The position numbers were made by a program, and so were the translations under genes. From WGMK01 sp046047315 (GTDB lineage Bacteria > Hydrogenedentota > Hydrogenedentia > Hydrogenedentales > JAEUWI01), in assembly GCA_046047315.1 (NCBI GenBank), contig JBJOID010000240.1, forward strand, positions 1-6,186: a stretch of DNA of 6,186 nt, written 5' to 3'. Under the pieces are notes generated by a model, which worked only from the letters and a program-made list of their open reading frames with translations, was not told the DNA's origin and searched no databases. This document shows, piece after piece, positions 6,142 through 6,186 of this stretch (positions within the stretch are counted from its first letter, which is position 1; each line of letters begins with the position of its first letter).

Positions 6142-6170
6142 TTGCAAGTGACGTATTCAACGGGTATACT
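6142..6170 (+). promoter_or_regulatory. sigma-70-like promoter pointing out of the right window edge
   Basis: TTGCAA (6142-6147, 4 of 6 to TTGACA), a 17-nt spacer and TATACT (6165-6170, 5 of 6 to TATAAT) form a well-spaced promoter with a predicted start near 6177. The gene or RNA it would drive lies beyond the window. It is divergent from the pilin gene. Confidence 0.45.
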
Positions 6171-6186
6171 CTCGGCGCCTTGTTGC

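Larger units (their letters stand above)
5824..6186. other. pilin upstream / divergent regulatory region without a gene
   Basis: No credible coding frame is seen in these 363 bases. The section nearest the pilin holds its leader, then the sigma-54 promoter. A distinctly AT-rich stretch follows (about 5935-5985), of the kind that bends between enhancer and promoter. It contains a partial IHF-like AATCAA on the minus strand (5984-5979) whose TTR half is not matched. Next come the palindrome region and the outward promoter. Confidence 0.6.

Noticed and set aside
6128..6151. Seven-codon mini-frame (MRRAYCK) before the right-edge promoter
   Set aside because: It overlaps the -35 element of that promoter, and its upstream GGTGG is a poor ribosome site; most likely chance.

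Overview
The window looks like chromosomal DNA from a GC-rich, diderm (Gram-negative-type) bacterium. The evidence is a tripartite efflux pump with an outer-membrane channel, a periplasm-facing c-type cytochrome and a type IV pilin. The cytochrome domain is of the PSCyt1 type, familiar from Planctomycetes, Verrucomicrobia, Acidobacteria, Bacteroidetes and several uncultured phyla. The pilin N-terminus also resembles those of Acidobacteria and deltaproteobacteria-like or candidate-phylum bacteria. I cannot place the phylum more closely from sequence alone. Shine-Dalgarno sites are strong, and a near-perfect sigma-54 promoter implies the organism has RpoN.

Layout, left to right. (1) Positions 1-1944, + strand: the C-terminal 60% or so of an RND efflux permease, cut by the left window edge. 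(2) 1959-3509, + strand: a TolC-family outer-membrane channel starting 14 nt after the permease stop, clearly the same operon. The periplasmic adaptor is expected off the left edge. (3) 3510-3600: a short intergenic stretch with a GC-alternating palindrome, a weak possible promoter and a good ribosome binding site. (4) 3601-5022, + strand: an unusual three-part protein with a four-helix DUF2231-type membrane domain, a PSCyt1-like cytochrome c domain (CxxCH) and a tail of about 190 residues rich in Pro, Val, Glu and Ala. (5) 5023-5333: a non-coding gap with one large imperfect inverted repeat and no convincing gene. (6) 5334-5823, - strand: a type IV pilin/major pseudopilin-like gene converging on gene 4, with an intrinsic terminator and a pair of mutually exclusive hairpins just after the stop. 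(7) 5824-6186: the pilin upstream region, with a strong Shine-Dalgarno site, a consensus sigma-54 -24/-12 promoter, and a perfect 17-bp palindrome about 130 bp further upstream, at the usual distance for an enhancer-binding-protein site. At the right edge is a sigma-70-like promoter pointing out of the window.

How the genes relate. Genes 1 and 2 form one transenvelope export system: the RND pump takes substrate from periplasm or membrane, and the TolC channel passes it across the outer membrane. The cytochrome protein is on the same strand but is probably a separate unit. Its topology puts the heme domain, several histidines and the long tail all on the periplasmic side. The pilin is a separately and probably tightly regulated monocistronic gene. 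I see no CRISPR array, insertion sequence, tRNA or rRNA. The most noteworthy items are the complete-looking sigma-54 control region of the pilin and the DUF2231-cytochrome-tail protein.
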